From positions 6,000,595-6,064,594 of the forward strand of contig OX387182.1 in assembly GCA_947561395.2 (NCBI GenBank): a stretch of 64,000 nt of DNA, written 5' to 3'. Below the pieces are notes generated by a model, which was not told the DNA's origin, made no database searches, and saw only the letters and a program-made list of their open reading frames with translations. This document shows, one piece after another, positions 33,700 through 46,899 of this stretch. This stretch comes from Buxus sempervirens. Taxonomy: Eukaryota > Streptophyta > Magnoliopsida > Buxales > Buxaceae. The translations under genes and the position numbers were made by a program. How positions within the stretch are numbered: position 1 is the first letter of the stretch; each line of letters starts with the position of its first letter.

Positions 33700-35600
33700 T
33701 CCCATGGCAGGTGTTTAAAGAAAAAGAATGTATTTAAAGAGATGGAGTCAACAATTAGAAAGTGATATAAATAAAGGATTGGGACTCTTTTTTTTTTTTA
33801 CTAAATAAAAAGTGGGGGAGAGAGAGTCAACAATTGGAAAATGACATACAAGAGAGTGGAACCCTTTTTTTTTATAATAAAAGATTCAAAATTTTATTAA
33901 AGTAAAAACTAAGAGATTGGAAATAGGAGATAAATAATAAATAATAAATATGAGATTGGAAATTAGAAAGTAATGTAATTAGGGAATAAGAGATTGGAAC
34001 CTATCTCTAAGGACGTAACTAGCTGTAAAACGTGAAGAGAGAGCTAGGAAAAAGGGGAACAGGTGGATCCTTAGAATAGCACCCCATGATCTGTTGTTCT
34101 TATTTTCTGTAGAATAAGGCATATTTTGTGCTTGTATCTCCAAATAACTCTATAAGTACTTCAAGAATCCTCTCTAGCCGTAAAACATGAAGAGAGATCT
34201 AGGGGAAAGGGGAACAGGTGGATCCCTAGAATAGTACCCCATGATCTGTTGTTCTTATTTTCTATAGAATAAGGCATATTTTGTGCTTGTATCTCCAAAT
34301 CTATCTATAAGTACCTCAAGAATCCTCTCTAGTCGTAAAACGTGAAGAGAGATCTAGGGGAAAGGGAAACAGGTGGATCCTTAAAATAGAACCCTTTAAT
34401 ATGTTTTTTTGGTAGATTCAGGCCACTGATTGTGTTTGTATTCCCAAACCTATCTCCAAGTACCTCTAGACTCCTCTCAAGCAGTAAAACATAGAGAAAG
34501 CTAAGGGAAAAGGACACAGGTGGATCCGTAGGATAGGCCTTTATGCGCTAAAATCTGATATCTGTGGTTGTTTTTACTATTCTGTCTATGTTTTAATGAT
34601 TTTATTTTAAATTTGGAGGAATCCTATGAATCCATGTTGTCTATAGCATGGGATCTTCTTTTCCTCCTACAGATGGGATTTTTCACCATTTTTGCACCAA
34701 CAGCACTGTTTTCTTAATTTTTGTGATATTAGGCTAAGATCCTGGATCTATCATGATCTATATGATAGATCTGAAATCAGAAGCCTTAAAGTAGTCTCTG
34801 GGGTTTCATGAGATGATTTTGAAATTGTTTTAAACATTGAGAGAGGATCCTATGGTTTAAACTCTCCCCTTTTGATGTTTTGTGATCAATATGGGTGAAT
34901 CTGGCTCTGATCTCTTGATTAATGAGAAACTTGGATCAGATCTGTACCCTAGATAGTTTTGATTTATTCTTTTTCTTCCCAAAGTGATTTGTGGTTTATT
35001 TTCAATTTTGGGGGAGGATCCTATGGTCTAAACTCTCTCTTTTGATGTTTTTTCATCAATACGGGTTGATTGGATCTCTGTCTCTCAATTAATGAGAGAT
35101 CTATATCAGATCTGTACCCTAGAGGACTTTACTTTTCAAAGTTTTCATCAAGAGATTTTAATCTGATTTTTCAACCTTTTTATGGTTTGGCCTAAAGATA
35201 GTTTTTTGGTTATACTTTAGATTGGTTTTTCTTGATTTTATCTCAATATTATTTCAGTCATGAAACCCTTGGAATTGTGTAATCATAATGATGGTTCTGA
35301 ATTAATCGGGCTATTCATATGAGTAATCATACACTTATGTCACTTTTATGTCTTTTTTCTTTATTAAGCAAGCTTTCTTTGCGTTTGACATGAACAATAC
35401 CTGGCAACCACCTTGTGTGGATGAATAGGGGTGCCTAACAACTTCTCCTGTTCATAATCTAATCCCCTTACCCATCTTTGGTTGTTTTTGTTTTGTATTT
35501 TGAAATAAAGTTATTTTTACTTGATTTGAGATTTCGGTGTCCATTCACACCTAAAAAGAATGGTGGCGACTCCTTATTTTAAAAAATCCCGTGTGATGTT
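33700..35600. mobile_element. Fossil LTR of a Ty3/gypsy-type element
   Basis: The right part reads 'cggtgtccattcacacctaa' and then 'ggtggcgactcc' (about 35534-35575), wording that closes many plant gypsy LTRs, preceded by 'ggggtgcctaacaacttctc'. No gag or pol is recognisable around it. The left edge is uncertain. It is an old, broken remnant, probably a lone LTR. Confidence 0.5.
34010..34560. repeat. ~155-bp tandem repeat, four copies
   Basis: 'gtaaaac(g/a)tgaagagag' begins at 34025, 34180, 34335 and, more degenerate, 34484 (periods 155, 155, 149). Each copy also carries 'gggaacaggtggatcc'. It lies inside the LTR fossil. Confidence 0.9.
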
Positions 35601-35906
35601 TAAGAAGTCATTGAGGTGATTTTCCATGTCTCACAACTAGGTTTCATTTTTTTTATCCTTAGACCTCTAGCCTCCAAACCACTTGGGAGTTACCCATGGG
35701 ACCCCTGAGCCACAACTCCCGTGGTTACTTATTTTTATTTTTCACTTTTAAAAAAATACCTTTCTACAATTTCTTATCCCTTATATGTGCAAACCTTTTT
35801 ATCTACCTATGTGTGCATCTTTCTAGTTCCCATTAATGGAAACATAAGAGTCCCCTCCCACTGTAATAAAAAAATTGTGAAAATCTCAATGCCATACCTT
35901 GCACAT

Positions 35907-36304
35907 TAGAGTTGGCAACGGGTCGGGTTGGGTCGGGTCATAATCGGGTTGGGGTTTAACCGGATCGGGTTTGGAAAACCCAAAACTGAACCCAACCCGC
36001 CAATAAACGGGTTCAATCCGCCAACCCGATCATATTTTTTATTTTTTCAAAAAGTATTATTAAAATAGGTTGGGGGGGTAATTGGGTCGGGTTCGGGTTG
36101 GGGTCAATCGGGTCGGTTCATGACACTTTTTGGCACTTTTTTAAATCAAATCATAATCGGGTTGGCGGGTTATAATCGGGTTGATCCGATTACACGCGGG
36201 TTGGGAAAACCCGAACCCAACCCAACCCAATTAATAAACGGGTCAACCCAACCCGTTTATAATCGGGATGACCCGTCGGGTCGGTTCGATTTTTGCCAGC
36301 TCTA
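35907..36304. mobile_element. Complete hAT-type MITE with 8-bp target duplication
   Basis: The element starts TAGAGTTGGCAACGGGTCGG and ends in TTGCCAGCTCTA, an inverted repeat of its start. It is flanked on both sides by the exact 8-bp repeat TTGCACAT (35899-35906, 36305-36312). The interior is GGGTCGGGTTGGG-type sequence on one side and its complement on the other, with an A/T-rich centre. 398 bp, non-coding. Same family as 10453-13930 and 45950-46368. Confidence 0.93.
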
Positions 36305-36312
36305 TTGCACAT

Positions 36313-37926
36313 GCAGCCTAGTGGCCTCTCCACCATTATTAAAAGATAAAAGCAATTCTACCTGCTCAGAAATCAGAATCATCGATTTATAAGCAAGTTT
36401 TGAGAGCAACTTATAGCATCTCAGCAAGGCAATCTTCACCTTCCGAACAACAACAGCAATTTTTTTGCCAGCCTTAAAAGCTCTTCTCGCAATAGTTGAT
36501 GAAAAGCATCCAAGTTACCAAAAATACGAATACTCAATAGCCTCACATCAAAGGATGTTTGCGATTAAGGGCACTCAAAATCTCTAAAGCCACATAACCA
36601 AGGTCATCTGAAAGCTTGCAAAAGAACCCGCAGCAAATAAAGCTGCTTTACCTCCAAATCATGACAAGAACTCACACTTGAAAGCCATACATCGAATTTT
36701 AGCGAAGGCCAAAGCCCTAAATTCAACATCGCTCGTGTAAAAAACTATTTTCACTCTCATAAGCAGTTCTACACGGCTTGGTATGTTTGCCTCCGGAGCG
36801 AAACGCATCTGCGAGTCAGAGAAGAGGATTGGATTTGCGAAAAGCCTGTCTTCTTCTGGACATGACCCATTTGCATAATTGCCTCAATGGGTCGACCAAG
36901 ATTTTCTTTGATCGACGCCCTTACTCGAGTTCCATGCTCCCTTCACAGTCTCTCTCTCCATCGATCCTTATGCCCTTCACAGTCTCTCTCTCCACCTTCT
37001 GACCGTTGTTGATTTATATGGGTTCGCATCCTCTATGAAGACGATGCACTTATTCGTGATGCTAAAATAACTTCCTGCCGCGTTCTGACCTTTCTTGGAG
37101 GGATTCTCTCTCTTCCTTCTCCTCTTTCGATCATTCTTCTGCATTTTAAAACAGTGGCGTCCCGTTTTACAACTCTCTCTCGTTTTCCCTCTCAGTTTAC
37201 TTCTTCCCAAGAATCCTCTCACTCACATCTACATCCCAACTCTTTATTTCCCCCGAAGTTTCTTTCCACTGTGGCAACCCCTGTTCTGTAGAAGCTTTGG
37301 TTTGTGGAAATAACAGGTTCAGGTCTGAGCAGTTGGGAAAAGAAAGAGAGGAAATTTGAGAAAACGATGAGCTGCGGTGATTGAAGGAGAGAGGGAGACA
37401 AGCAGAGACAAACACCGTGGTGGGCACGTTAGGACGGGCCCCACGTTTTCTTGCTGTTCATTGAGAACGGGAGGATCCCATCTCGCCGTCTGAGACCATC
37501 TCCACTGTCGTCGAACATCTTCTCTGGTGACACTGGTAGTTTCCTTCAAAAATTTTTTTTCTTCTTTCTTCCTTTTTCTCATGGTTTTTGCGTAGGTTTT
37601 GCTTGATTTTGTATTCGATTTTCTTTTTCTGATGATAAGTCGCAACTCCTGTTTATAGGGATAATCGGTAAAAACGCAGAAACGGCAGTAGCAGGCCTTT
37701 GGCTCTAGAACTTCTCCTCGGCTCTAGTATGAGAGAATCTTAAAACCCAAGCCAGAATTAGAAGACTCGCCAAGCAAAATCTCCAATAATTTTTTTCTTT
37801 TTTATGGTCATGATTGGCGTTTCTTTCAGTTTCCCTCCTGGAACTTGATCTTTCCATGTCATACCTCATTTGTGCTGGCAGAAGAAAAGCAGGTAAAACT
37901 TTGTAAGATTCTGAACCTGAAGCCAG
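36313..37926. other. Upstream region of the PORR gene
   Basis: No gene supported. The minus strand of 36340-36760 contains short frames that together look faintly like an old coding sequence, but no family is recognisable. 36900-37930 is pyrimidine-rich and probably holds the promoter and 5' leader of the PORR gene; many overlapping short frames on both strands here lack codon constraint. Confidence 0.4.
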
Positions 37927-39156
37927 ATGAGCAGCCATAAAAACCGCAAAAAATTGCTACTTTGCTTTAATAGATCACTCCTTTACGGAAAACAACCGAG
38001 TTGCATATACACTCAAAAGCTCAGTTACGTACAGGTGAAGATGAAATGGAAGAAAGACTCATTCTATGATTCCCTTGAAACAATCCATAGGTCTCCAGAG
38101 CTCAAACCTTTAATAGCTCTCAAAAACCGTATTGTCAATGAACCAGACGGCTGTATCCCAATTTCATCTATCTCAAAGAAAGGGCTTCAATTGGGCTTGG
38201 GAGGCACCAGAGTTGCTAGCTTTCTTCGGAAATACCCATCTGTTTTTGAAGAATTTACGGGCCCAAAATATAATTTGCCCTGGTTTAGACTAACCCCAAA
38301 TGCTGTTGCTCTAGATAGAGAAGAGCAGAATGTTTACAGAGACCAAAGATTAGATCTTCTTGTAAGGTTGAAGAAGATGATAATGATGACCAAGGAAAAG
38401 AAGCTCCCATTGAAGATAATACATGGGATGCAATGGTATTTGGGATTGTCAGATGATTTCTTGCAAAACCCGGAAGTGAATCTTGATTCTTCTTTTAAAT
38501 TTATTGAAATGGAAGATGGGCTTCAAGGACTGGCTGTTGATCCTGAGGAGAAAATATTATCTACATTTCAAAAGAATGCCTTAAAGAGAGGTTCATATTC
38601 AGAGGAATCATTAGAACCACCTTCATTTCCTCTTTTCCCTTCAAAGGGTTTGAGGTTGAAGAGGAAAATCTCAAACTGGTTGGACGTGTTTCAAAAGCTT
38701 CCCTATGTGTCTCCCTATGAAGAATTTTCTCATGTGAATCCAAATAGTGATGTTTCTGAGAAACGGGTTGTTGGTTTTCTCCATGAGTTGCTCAGCTTGT
38801 TTGTCACTCAGTCTGTTGAGAGAAGGAAGATACTGTGCCTCCGTACTTACCTGGGATTGCCTCAGAAATTTTACAAGGCATTTGAACGACATCCTCATAT
38901 GTTCTATCTATCATTAAGGAACAAGACCTGCACTGTCATTCTTAAAGAAGCTTACTGTGATAATTCATTTATTGAGGCACATCCCATTTTGGAGGTGAGG
39001 AAAAAATATATTAGATTAATGCGGGCATCAGAGTTGATTTTGAGGAATAGACAACGGAAGAAGCAGTGTTCTGAATTCGGAAATGTCAATTTGGTTGTCA
39101 ATCTGGATTCTGAATCTGAAAATAGAAGTCAAGCTGTGAAAGAAGTGGTTTGTTGA
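37927..39156 (+). CDS. PORR-domain organelle RNA-binding protein (WHAT'S THIS FACTOR-like)
   Basis: A nuclear-encoded protein of the plant organelle RNA recognition family, whose studied members (WTF1, WTF9, RPD1) bind group II intron RNA and promote splicing in chloroplasts or mitochondria. The 409-residue single exon is of normal family length. Residues 1-38 are basic and lack acidic residues, a plausible mitochondrial (or dual) targeting peptide. The PORR domain fills about 40-385: a start KWKKDSFYDSLETIHRSPEL, the FLRKYPSVFEEF motif near 99-110, PWFRLTP, the LPLKIIHGMQWYLGLSDDF block and, near the end, LRTYLGLPQKF with FERHPHMFYLSLRNKTCTV. No membrane segment. It stands alone with no plant gene close by, and it looks intact. 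Which member of the family it is, and which organelle it serves, cannot be decided from sequence alone. Confidence 0.9.
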   Translation: MSSHKNRKKLLLCFNRSLLYGKQPSCIYTQKLSYVQVKMKWKKDSFYDSLETIHRSPELKPLIALKNRIVNEPDGCIPISSISKKGLQLGLGGTRVASFLRKYPSVFEEFTGPKYNLPWFRLTPNAVALDREEQNVYRDQRLDLLVRLKKMIMMTKEKKLPLKIIHGMQWYLGLSDDFLQNPEVNLDSSFKFIEMEDGLQGLAVDPEEKILSTFQKNALKRGSYSEESLEPPSFPLFPSKGLRLKRKISNWLDVFQKLPYVSPYEEFSHVNPNSDVSEKRVVGFLHELLSLFVTQSVERRKILCLRTYLGLPQKFYKAFERHPHMFYLSLRNKTCTVILKEAYCDNSFIEAHPILEVRKKYIRLMRASELILRNRQRKKQCSEFGNVNLVVNLDSESENRSQAVKEVVC

Positions 39157-42100
39157 TACCATGGAAACCAATTTGGACACAGAGTTGGACTCTGAAGATC
39201 ATGATAGAAGTGTAATTGCAATGCAGCAGTATTTTGAAACTTAACAAGCCATGTTTCTGAACTTCAAAATCTCTTTGAAGCAATCCAAAGACTCATATCA
39301 CTGTTTATCAAAACTGTTGATGTATAATATGGTGAAATCAAAAAAGCAAGAAACAGGAAGAAAGAAATAGCTGTGCCCAAAGTATACGTATTTGGCTATG
39401 CTCTCAAAAGAAGACCATCTTCACTATCTTGAAAGCAAATTTAGGTTACATTGAAATCTCCAATCACTTTCTTTTGGAGATAGAGAATGGTATAATTAAT
39501 TCTCTTTGAATATGAGCCACTGTATATAGCAATTACCTTTTCATTTGCTTATTCCCCATTTCAGGAGATTCTTCTGTGGTTGAAGTTCAGGGCATTCTGC
39601 TTTGATTCCAACAACACCTCTGCCTTTTCTGGATCCAGGAAACATATAACAACTGTGTTGAGGACTGCAAACTGTAAACTACAACCACTTATTTCCTCTG
39701 TTAATCAACTGAGGCCTTGCTTAACACAATACATTTTATTTTATTTTATCTTATCTTTTTTGTGGAATCTTACAAAAAAAAAAACAATACTTTAACCTTA
39801 AGAGTAATAGACCTGCCTTTTCTATTCCTCTTTGAAGAATCTGAAAAAGAAAAATAAAGATCAGAAAAAAAAAAGACTTATATTCCTTAATTACGTTATA
39901 TGTTTATTTATGAATACGTTATGGCTTCTGTTTCTTCTTTCGATTTCCTAAATTGCTGTTGGATGCCTATATCCCCTCTTTATTGAAGTCATTTTATATC
40001 TTCAGTGTCTATTCAGCTGGTGAAGGTTTTTTCTTCTGTATGCTTGTTTGTTTGAATAAATACCAATCATGTTTCATAAACTGTTGTATTTCTTAAATTG
40101 TCTGTATTCTTTTTGATTGGTTTGTTGGTGCCAGTCCATTTTGTTGGTACATGTTTTATTTGATCTGCATTTGGCACATTTATTCATTGGAGTATGTATG
40201 AATCCTATAAGCAACTGGAGCTGGCATCAATCTGAAACCACCAAACCGCTGAAACTGGCCCGATCTTAGGCAGGTTTGAGTTGAAAATTCCAATCTGTGG
40301 GTCAGTTTCAATTTGAGCAAATCTAATTCGTAAATAAACAGGTTGGGTTCTGGTTGAAACCCAATGGATTGTTGATATACCTGACTACCGGTTTGGTATC
40401 ATTTTAGTATTAACCTGTTCCGGATTTTGAATTTTCTTGAAGTTGCAAAGAAGTTGTCTCTCTCTACAAGACTGCAAGCTTTATAAAAATCAACCAATGG
40501 TATTAGGAAGTTTTTGTTTTGAAGGTTGTAGTTTTAAGGGCTGTTAAGTATATATGGATATTTTTATTTTTGAGAAATGGTATGCATTATCATTATTGTC
40601 ATGAATGTATTAGACTTTGTTTTTCTTTTGAAAACTTGTTTAGTTTGTGATTAATTCGGCATAATTCTGATTTTCCTGTTTATATATGTCTGGATCAATA
40701 TATAATATGAAGATAATGTAGACATTTTTTTTTGTAGGGGATATGACGATATATGGCAGAAATGATCAAGGATTCAACATGGAGAGCTCTGATTATTTAC
40801 ACTTGCCCCATTTTCTATGTGTGGAACGTAACTTTGCAGGTTATCTTTCACTAGAAAGGAGAGGCTATACATAAATTAAGAATTATTGGAGAGTGAAAGT
40901 TGTGAAACACCTGTAGAGTAAAACAGCCTAGAATAATTTGAAAAAAAAAATTATAAAATCAAATTGGTAATGCTGGCTAGGACGGCTTAGGTTAGGGTTA
41001 GTATATATCAGCCCAGTTATTCAGTAGGTGAGATAGGCTTGAACTTCAACCCATCATCACCCTGCCTCCAGCAGACACTAACATGCCCAAACCTGACACA
41101 TGATGAGCATTACAAGCAACCTATGTATAGAAAATTAAAAATGACAGAGATCAATATGTTTTCAATTTCAATCATAAGGTTGGTTTAGTTCAGAGTTGAA
41201 ATTTTAGAGATTAAGATTCTAAGTGGATCGGTGCTTACTATTGAAGAGTCATTGTTCCGGCTCTGTCTATCTAGATGGTTCAAATCATGATAGCAGGAAG
41301 ATGGCTTTTTTGGTTCAATGAGATTAATGGAAGAATAGATAACATTGAAAACCTGAACCCCAGACAGCATTTCTCATTTCCAACGTTGATAGAAAGCCAT
41401 GATAGATTACAAATGAAATACAAGCTTTTATCCTTTCTTTTTGAGATTATTCCTCTATGAATGTCCTCTTCCTCATATTACCTTTTCCTTTTTTGTTGGA
41501 TGAGGTGCCAGAGGATTACAGGTACTTGTGTTTGTTTCAGAAGATTTAAGTTTCTTCTAGTTGTTCCTGCTCTTACTAAGTGGTAAATTCAAGAGCCAGT
41601 AAGAGGCTAATTTCTTTGCGTTAGAACAGGTTTCCAAATGGTCTCCCCCTCCACCCTCAACCCTTATTTTTTTGGCCGCCATTGTTGCTCTTCTACTTTG
41701 TTGAATAATACTTTTAAAGCCTGGACATAACCCAGATAAGATCATTTTATTTATGCAATAAAACAATTGCCCCCACTCATGATGCCTTAAATCTAATGTT
41801 ACAATTTGTTTAAGAAAATAACTAAAATTATTATGGGAAGAAATCAATACATTAAATAATAGCAAAGACAAGTCATAACAGACGATCATTCTGAGAATTG
41901 ATGTCAACCTTTCAGTTTTGATTCGCCTATAATCTTTATGGTATTAAAATAGCCATTTAAGAATATATTTGTGGGTCTGTTTGTTGATTATTTGCATTGA
42001 GAAACTTATTAAATGAAGCCATTTGTAGATGGATGTTTGGTTTTAGATGTTGTTATGTTTGATTTATTGCTGTATTTTGCTCACAAAAATAGAATATATT

Positions 42101-44816
42101 CCTATTTCAGAGCTAGTAATGTGTTTGGTATCTTTGGTTCATAACACGATGTCCAAGGGCAATAATGCCCCATGGCTTACAATCCAGGCCTCCTCTTGAT
42201 GAGTCTTGGATGAACAATTTTACGGATATTTTTCCTCACTTTGTTTATTGGCATTTCATCAACCCTTTTAGAACTCATAGGTATTGTGCCATCTATGTAT
42301 TTTGGTTGTATCAAACAAAAGATTCATAGCCAGATATTACCTCTTGTTGTGTCTGATTCACACTAAAGAGGCATGAACAAAATGTTGTCTCTAGGCAGAA
42401 TTGTTTTATCTTCTAAGTCACATCCTAAATTATTAAAGGCATATAGAAAAGCAGAATTATAACTTGCAAAATGAGAAATAACTGCCCCTTTACTTCCATT
42501 CATCTCATTGTCTGTTTACTTGCTGTCCCTGAATTTTTTTTAGTTCAGAAATCAGATGCCTACACTTTGAATGTTGCACGGCCTTTTCTCACTTTTTACG
42601 GAAGCTTGATCAGCTTGAATCTTGTTCAGAAGAAAACAGATAAAAGGCTGAATTACATTTTTCAAACGCAATGAATTTTGGAATCATGAGAATATGTTTT
42701 GAGTTTAATGGATTATAAAATCTCCAATTCTTAGTGAGATTTTTAGCATTGTTGGAATTTCATCTTGTTTGCAGTTAGAATCGAGATTAATGTTTAAAAC
42801 ATGGAGCTGAATCCTTCATGTAAGCATATGAAATTGAAGGCCTATGCATGTTGGAATTTCATTAATTGTTATTATTGTTATTATTGGTTGCTAAAACAAA
42901 ATCTTCGCTTTGAGACACAGACGAATCAAGGATGCTGTCATTGCATGGAAGAGGCTGATTCAGAATTGTGCACCTTGGGTCTTCTGAGAATAAGTTGTGC
43001 TTTAATTTGGATTTCTTATTATGTACAGCTCCCGTTTGTTTTCTGTAAAATAAGATGCAGAAAATATTTTCAGTAGAAAATTAATTTTCTGGCATGTTTG
43101 TGTTGATGTAAAACCATATCCAAATGTATTTCGTTTTTCACAAACAAGTCAATTTGTTTAGAAAATAAGTTTATACCTCTCAAAATCTTATATTTCATTA
43201 TCGAGAAATTCCACCTACCATCACCATCTCTTCAGCCACCATGAGCATAACATCAACCACCATCAACACGACCACTACCACATCAACAACATCATGCAAC
43301 CACCTTTCATCACCATGAACATAACATCATCACCACCACTACTATACCAAATGCTAAAGCACCACACTAACATATTTTTAATTTTCCTTAACATTTTGTT
43401 TACTCTTAAAATTGTTTTTAGAATTTGAAATTTTTTTTAGTGATACTTTCTTAAAATAATTCAGATTCAGTCTATCAATTTTTGAAAATTAGGTTTCAGT
43501 TTCATTTACTGTTTATAGAAACTTTTTTCCGACAACGCCCTCAAAAGATTTTGTAAAATTTAGGTACTAGTGAGGTTTGTAAGTCGTTTTGAGGGTATTT
43601 TTGGTAAAATGATATTGAATCTCAATTATTTGAAAAAATTATCATTAATTCCTAATTTTCAAGAATTGGCCGACTGAATCTGAATTATTTTAAAAAAGTA
43701 ACATCAAAAACCAATTTTCCCAAGTTCAAGGAAATTTGATTTTAGTGTTACCTTTTGAGAATAACCCAAATTTAGTCACCTTTTTCTTGGTAATTGAAAA
43801 ATAGTGATGCTTTTTCAAAATAATTGATTATGAATGTCATTTTACTGTTCAAGGATTTTTTCCAAAAATTCCTCCAAAGACTTTTTTAACCCCATTAAGA
43901 GATGATAATAAAGAAATTGCTTACAAGTGCTTTGAGGGTAGTTTTGGAAGTTCTCATCAAACAGTAAAATGACATTCAATTATTCTCAATTAAAATATCA
44001 CTAATTTCTAATTATAAAAAATTAAGTGACTGAGTCCGGGTGGAGGAGGACCTTAAACTAGGTCTCCGGATGATATCTTGAGACTTATAAGATGTCATCT
44101 CCTTTCACTAAAAAATATGACAAATATAGAAACATACACATGTCTCCTTTGTAAGATGCCATCTTTATAAGATTTTTTTTTTTATTCTTGTACCAGCAAA
44201 TATATACAGATGGATAAGTGAGGATGCTTAATACCTCGCCTGACCCATAACAAAACTTCCTTACCCTTAATCAGTTTTATCAGTACTCATCCAATTGTTT
44301 TTAATATTTTCATGAATTTTTTTGTGAAAATCCACACATTAATTAATTCAACGGATGGTAATGACTCCAAATGAGACTAAAACTATTTTTAGCATGATTT
44401 TCCATGGTTTTACACTATGATGCCATCATATTAAATGCTATTAATGCTTGATTGTTCTATAGGGGAAAAGGGAGAATCGTGAAGGCAAGTTTAGTGCATG
44501 TCGTTCTGTAATTTTATTAAGAAACTCTTTAATACTTTAAATCAAGGTTCAAAGTGCCAAATCTGATGTAGGCCCCTGGTGCTATTTGTCAAAATTTTAC
44601 TAAAACACCATTCGTGCCACTATATCTTTTGTACAACCAAGTCAAAATATTTTATTAAACCTCCAATATTAAAGGAAATCACACACATTGTAATGTTTAA
44701 TTTGGAGTAAATTGAAAACACACCCAAAAAAATTTAAAATTAAAATAAGCAAACACAAGAATTAGAAGACAGCAAAGTTTGAAGTAAACCCAACATTCTC
44801 AAACAATACAGACGTG
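39157..44816. other. Long gene-free stretch
   Basis: 5.6 kb without a supportable gene. 39157-39560 is probably the 3' part of the PORR transcript. 43215-43345 is a CAC/ATC-rich microsatellite-like tract. 43420-43500 and 43660-43720 form an inverted repeat around 'aaaataattcagattcagtc', probably a MITE. The remaining short frames show no conserved motif. Confidence 0.5.
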
Positions 44817-45749
44817 TCACTTATGCAAAGCACAAGCACAGTTGTCCTTCCCTATGTTAGATGCAATGCAAGGAGATCCAGTCTTCTCATCCTGGAACCA
44901 GGTTGAACGTTCCTGAATCAGCTCATTCAAGAAATTGTCAAGCTTCTCTACGGTAACATTGGGCATCACAACAACATGAGCAATGTTTCCTTCACAAGCA
45001 AGCTGCCACCTACGAACAAAATCTTCATCTTGTGGACGCTCAAACACAACAGTGTTGCTCAGCCCATTAAGCATGGCACTAATCCCAGCAGCTCGAAGCC
45101 TATCCTTCAGGTAATGAGCATTCCTAAGGCACTTTTGAACTTCTTTCTTGAGTCCCTTGTAGCCTTTTCGGTTTAAGGTGTACCAGAGAAAGATAGGAGC
45201 ATGCCCATTTCGGCTGCCTGTTATGGTTGCATCCCTAGATGCAACATACTCAACATTCCTTGAAAGGAAATTTATGTGCTCTAATCTTGTTATTTGAACA
45301 CCACAAGGCATTGGGCTTCCCACAAACTTGTGGCCAGAAACACTCACACTTCCAATGGGCTTCTTGAATGAAATCATTGGTGCCTGTTCATCACAGAGAA
45401 CAGTTAACATAACAAAGAAACCAATACCCGGAACACAATTAACACTGAAAACCAATAAATTCAGAAAAATAAAAAAGGGAATAAAAGGGAAGAAGAAAAG
45501 AATAAAAACCAATATTATACAATCAGTTGTACTAATAAGTAGTAAGCTTTTTAGAAATTAGAGTACATACAGAAGATGGTTAATGATCCATCATTCCATT
45601 TTTAGTCCTTAAAATTTTGCATTCATTGGCCCATCAGAATGATTATGATTCTCAAGCTAGTCTAAACAATTAGGATCGGCTAATCAGGAAACTCTCAAAC
45701 TGTGAAAAGGGCTCAAGACAAGGTGAGTTGAAAAACCTCCTAAATCTTA

Positions 45750-46653
45750 GGCTGCGTTTGGTAACGCTTTTGCTTTTTTGCTTCTAAAAGCAAGAAAGCA
45801 AAAAAGTAATTTTATGCTTTTTGAAAGATCTTTTCTTGAAGTAAATGCGTTTGGTAAACTTTTGCTTTGCTTCTAAGAAGCAAAAAAACATGTTTGGTAA
45901 TTGCAGTAACATAGAAATTGCTTTTTGCTTCCATAAAAGTATTGTACACAATCGGGTTCGGGTCGGGTCATAATCGGGTTCGGGTTAATCGGGTTTGACT
46001 AAATTAAGATGGGTTAGAAAACCCCAAACCCAAATCGAACCCACCAATAAACGGGTTCAACCCGCCAACCCGTTTATTATTATTATTATTTTTATTTTTC
46101 AAAAAATATTATTAAAATAGGGTTGGAGGGTTAATTGGATCGGGTTGTACTGGGTTCGGGTCGGGTTTTGGGGTTAATCGGGTCGGAACATGATACTTTT
46201 GCCATCTTTTTTTAAAAATCGAGTTACTCGTCGGGTTGGCGGGTCATAATCGGGTTGACCCGATTACTGGCGGGTTGGGGAAACCCCAACCCAATTAATA
46301 AACGGGTCAACCCAACCCATTTATAATTGGGTTGACCCGTTGGGTTGGGTGGCATTTTGCCGACTCTAGCAATAACAATATGTTGTTGCTTCTTAAATGA
46401 GTATGGAGGCATCATCTTTAATATAGGAATAAAGCAATAGGGTATCGAGGGGTTTTGAAAGCAATAAAGCAATTTTGTAAAAAAATTGAGAAGCAACGTT
46501 TTGTTGCTTCCGGTGAAAAGCAATAAAATTGCTTCTTTGCTTTTAGTAAATTGCTTCTCATGTGCGTTACCAAACGGTACTTTTGCTTTTAAAAGTAATT
46601 TTTTGCTTTCAAAAGCAAAAAAGTACTTCCGAAAAACGTTACCAAACGCAGCC
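45750..46653. mobile_element. Tourist-like element in an SDC intron
   Basis: The ends are inverted: left GGCTGCGTTTGGTAACGCTT, right (reverse complement) GGCTGCGTTTGGTAACGTTT. It is flanked by the 3-bp duplication TTA (45747-45749, 46654-46656), the PIF/Harbinger signature. It lies in the intron between the last two SDC exons and carries no gene. It has itself been entered by the hAT-type sequence at about 45950-46368. Confidence 0.88.
45950..46368. mobile_element. hAT-type MITE nested in the Tourist-like element
   Basis: Third copy of the GGGTCGGGTTGGG family. The right end GCATTTTGCCGACTCTA matches the family terminus. The left end is degraded, so an exact target duplication cannot be shown. 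Interior sequence matches 35907-36304, including the A/T-rich centre. Confidence 0.75.
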
Positions 46654-46899
46654 TTAGTATCTACAGCACAAGGGCAGAAGATCCTCCCCGTGTACTTACA
46701 CGTTCAACAAAGGGCATCATGAGACCAAACAAAGCTCCATCACAGTGGATATAGAATCTGTCATGTGTTAGCCCAGCTTCTTCAAGGGTTTGAATAACAA
46801 GATCAAGATCGTCGATTGCTCCTTTAACTGTTGTTCCTGCAATATTTAAAGAGTCATTTGTGAAATATCAAATCAATCCTTTTCACACACAGACACAGA

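Noticed and set aside
36340-36760. Possible decayed gene on the minus strand
   Set aside because: Short frames such as RRAFKAGKKIAVVVRK look protein-like but no family is recognisable and stops are frequent. Not enough support.
37705-37938. Divergent small gene upstream of PORR
   Set aside because: The frame lies entirely in the PORR leader and promoter, with no conserved feature.
40200-40420. Another hAT MITE of the GGGTT family
   Set aside because: There are scattered 'ggttggg' and 'aacccaat' motifs, but no terminal repeats or target duplication.
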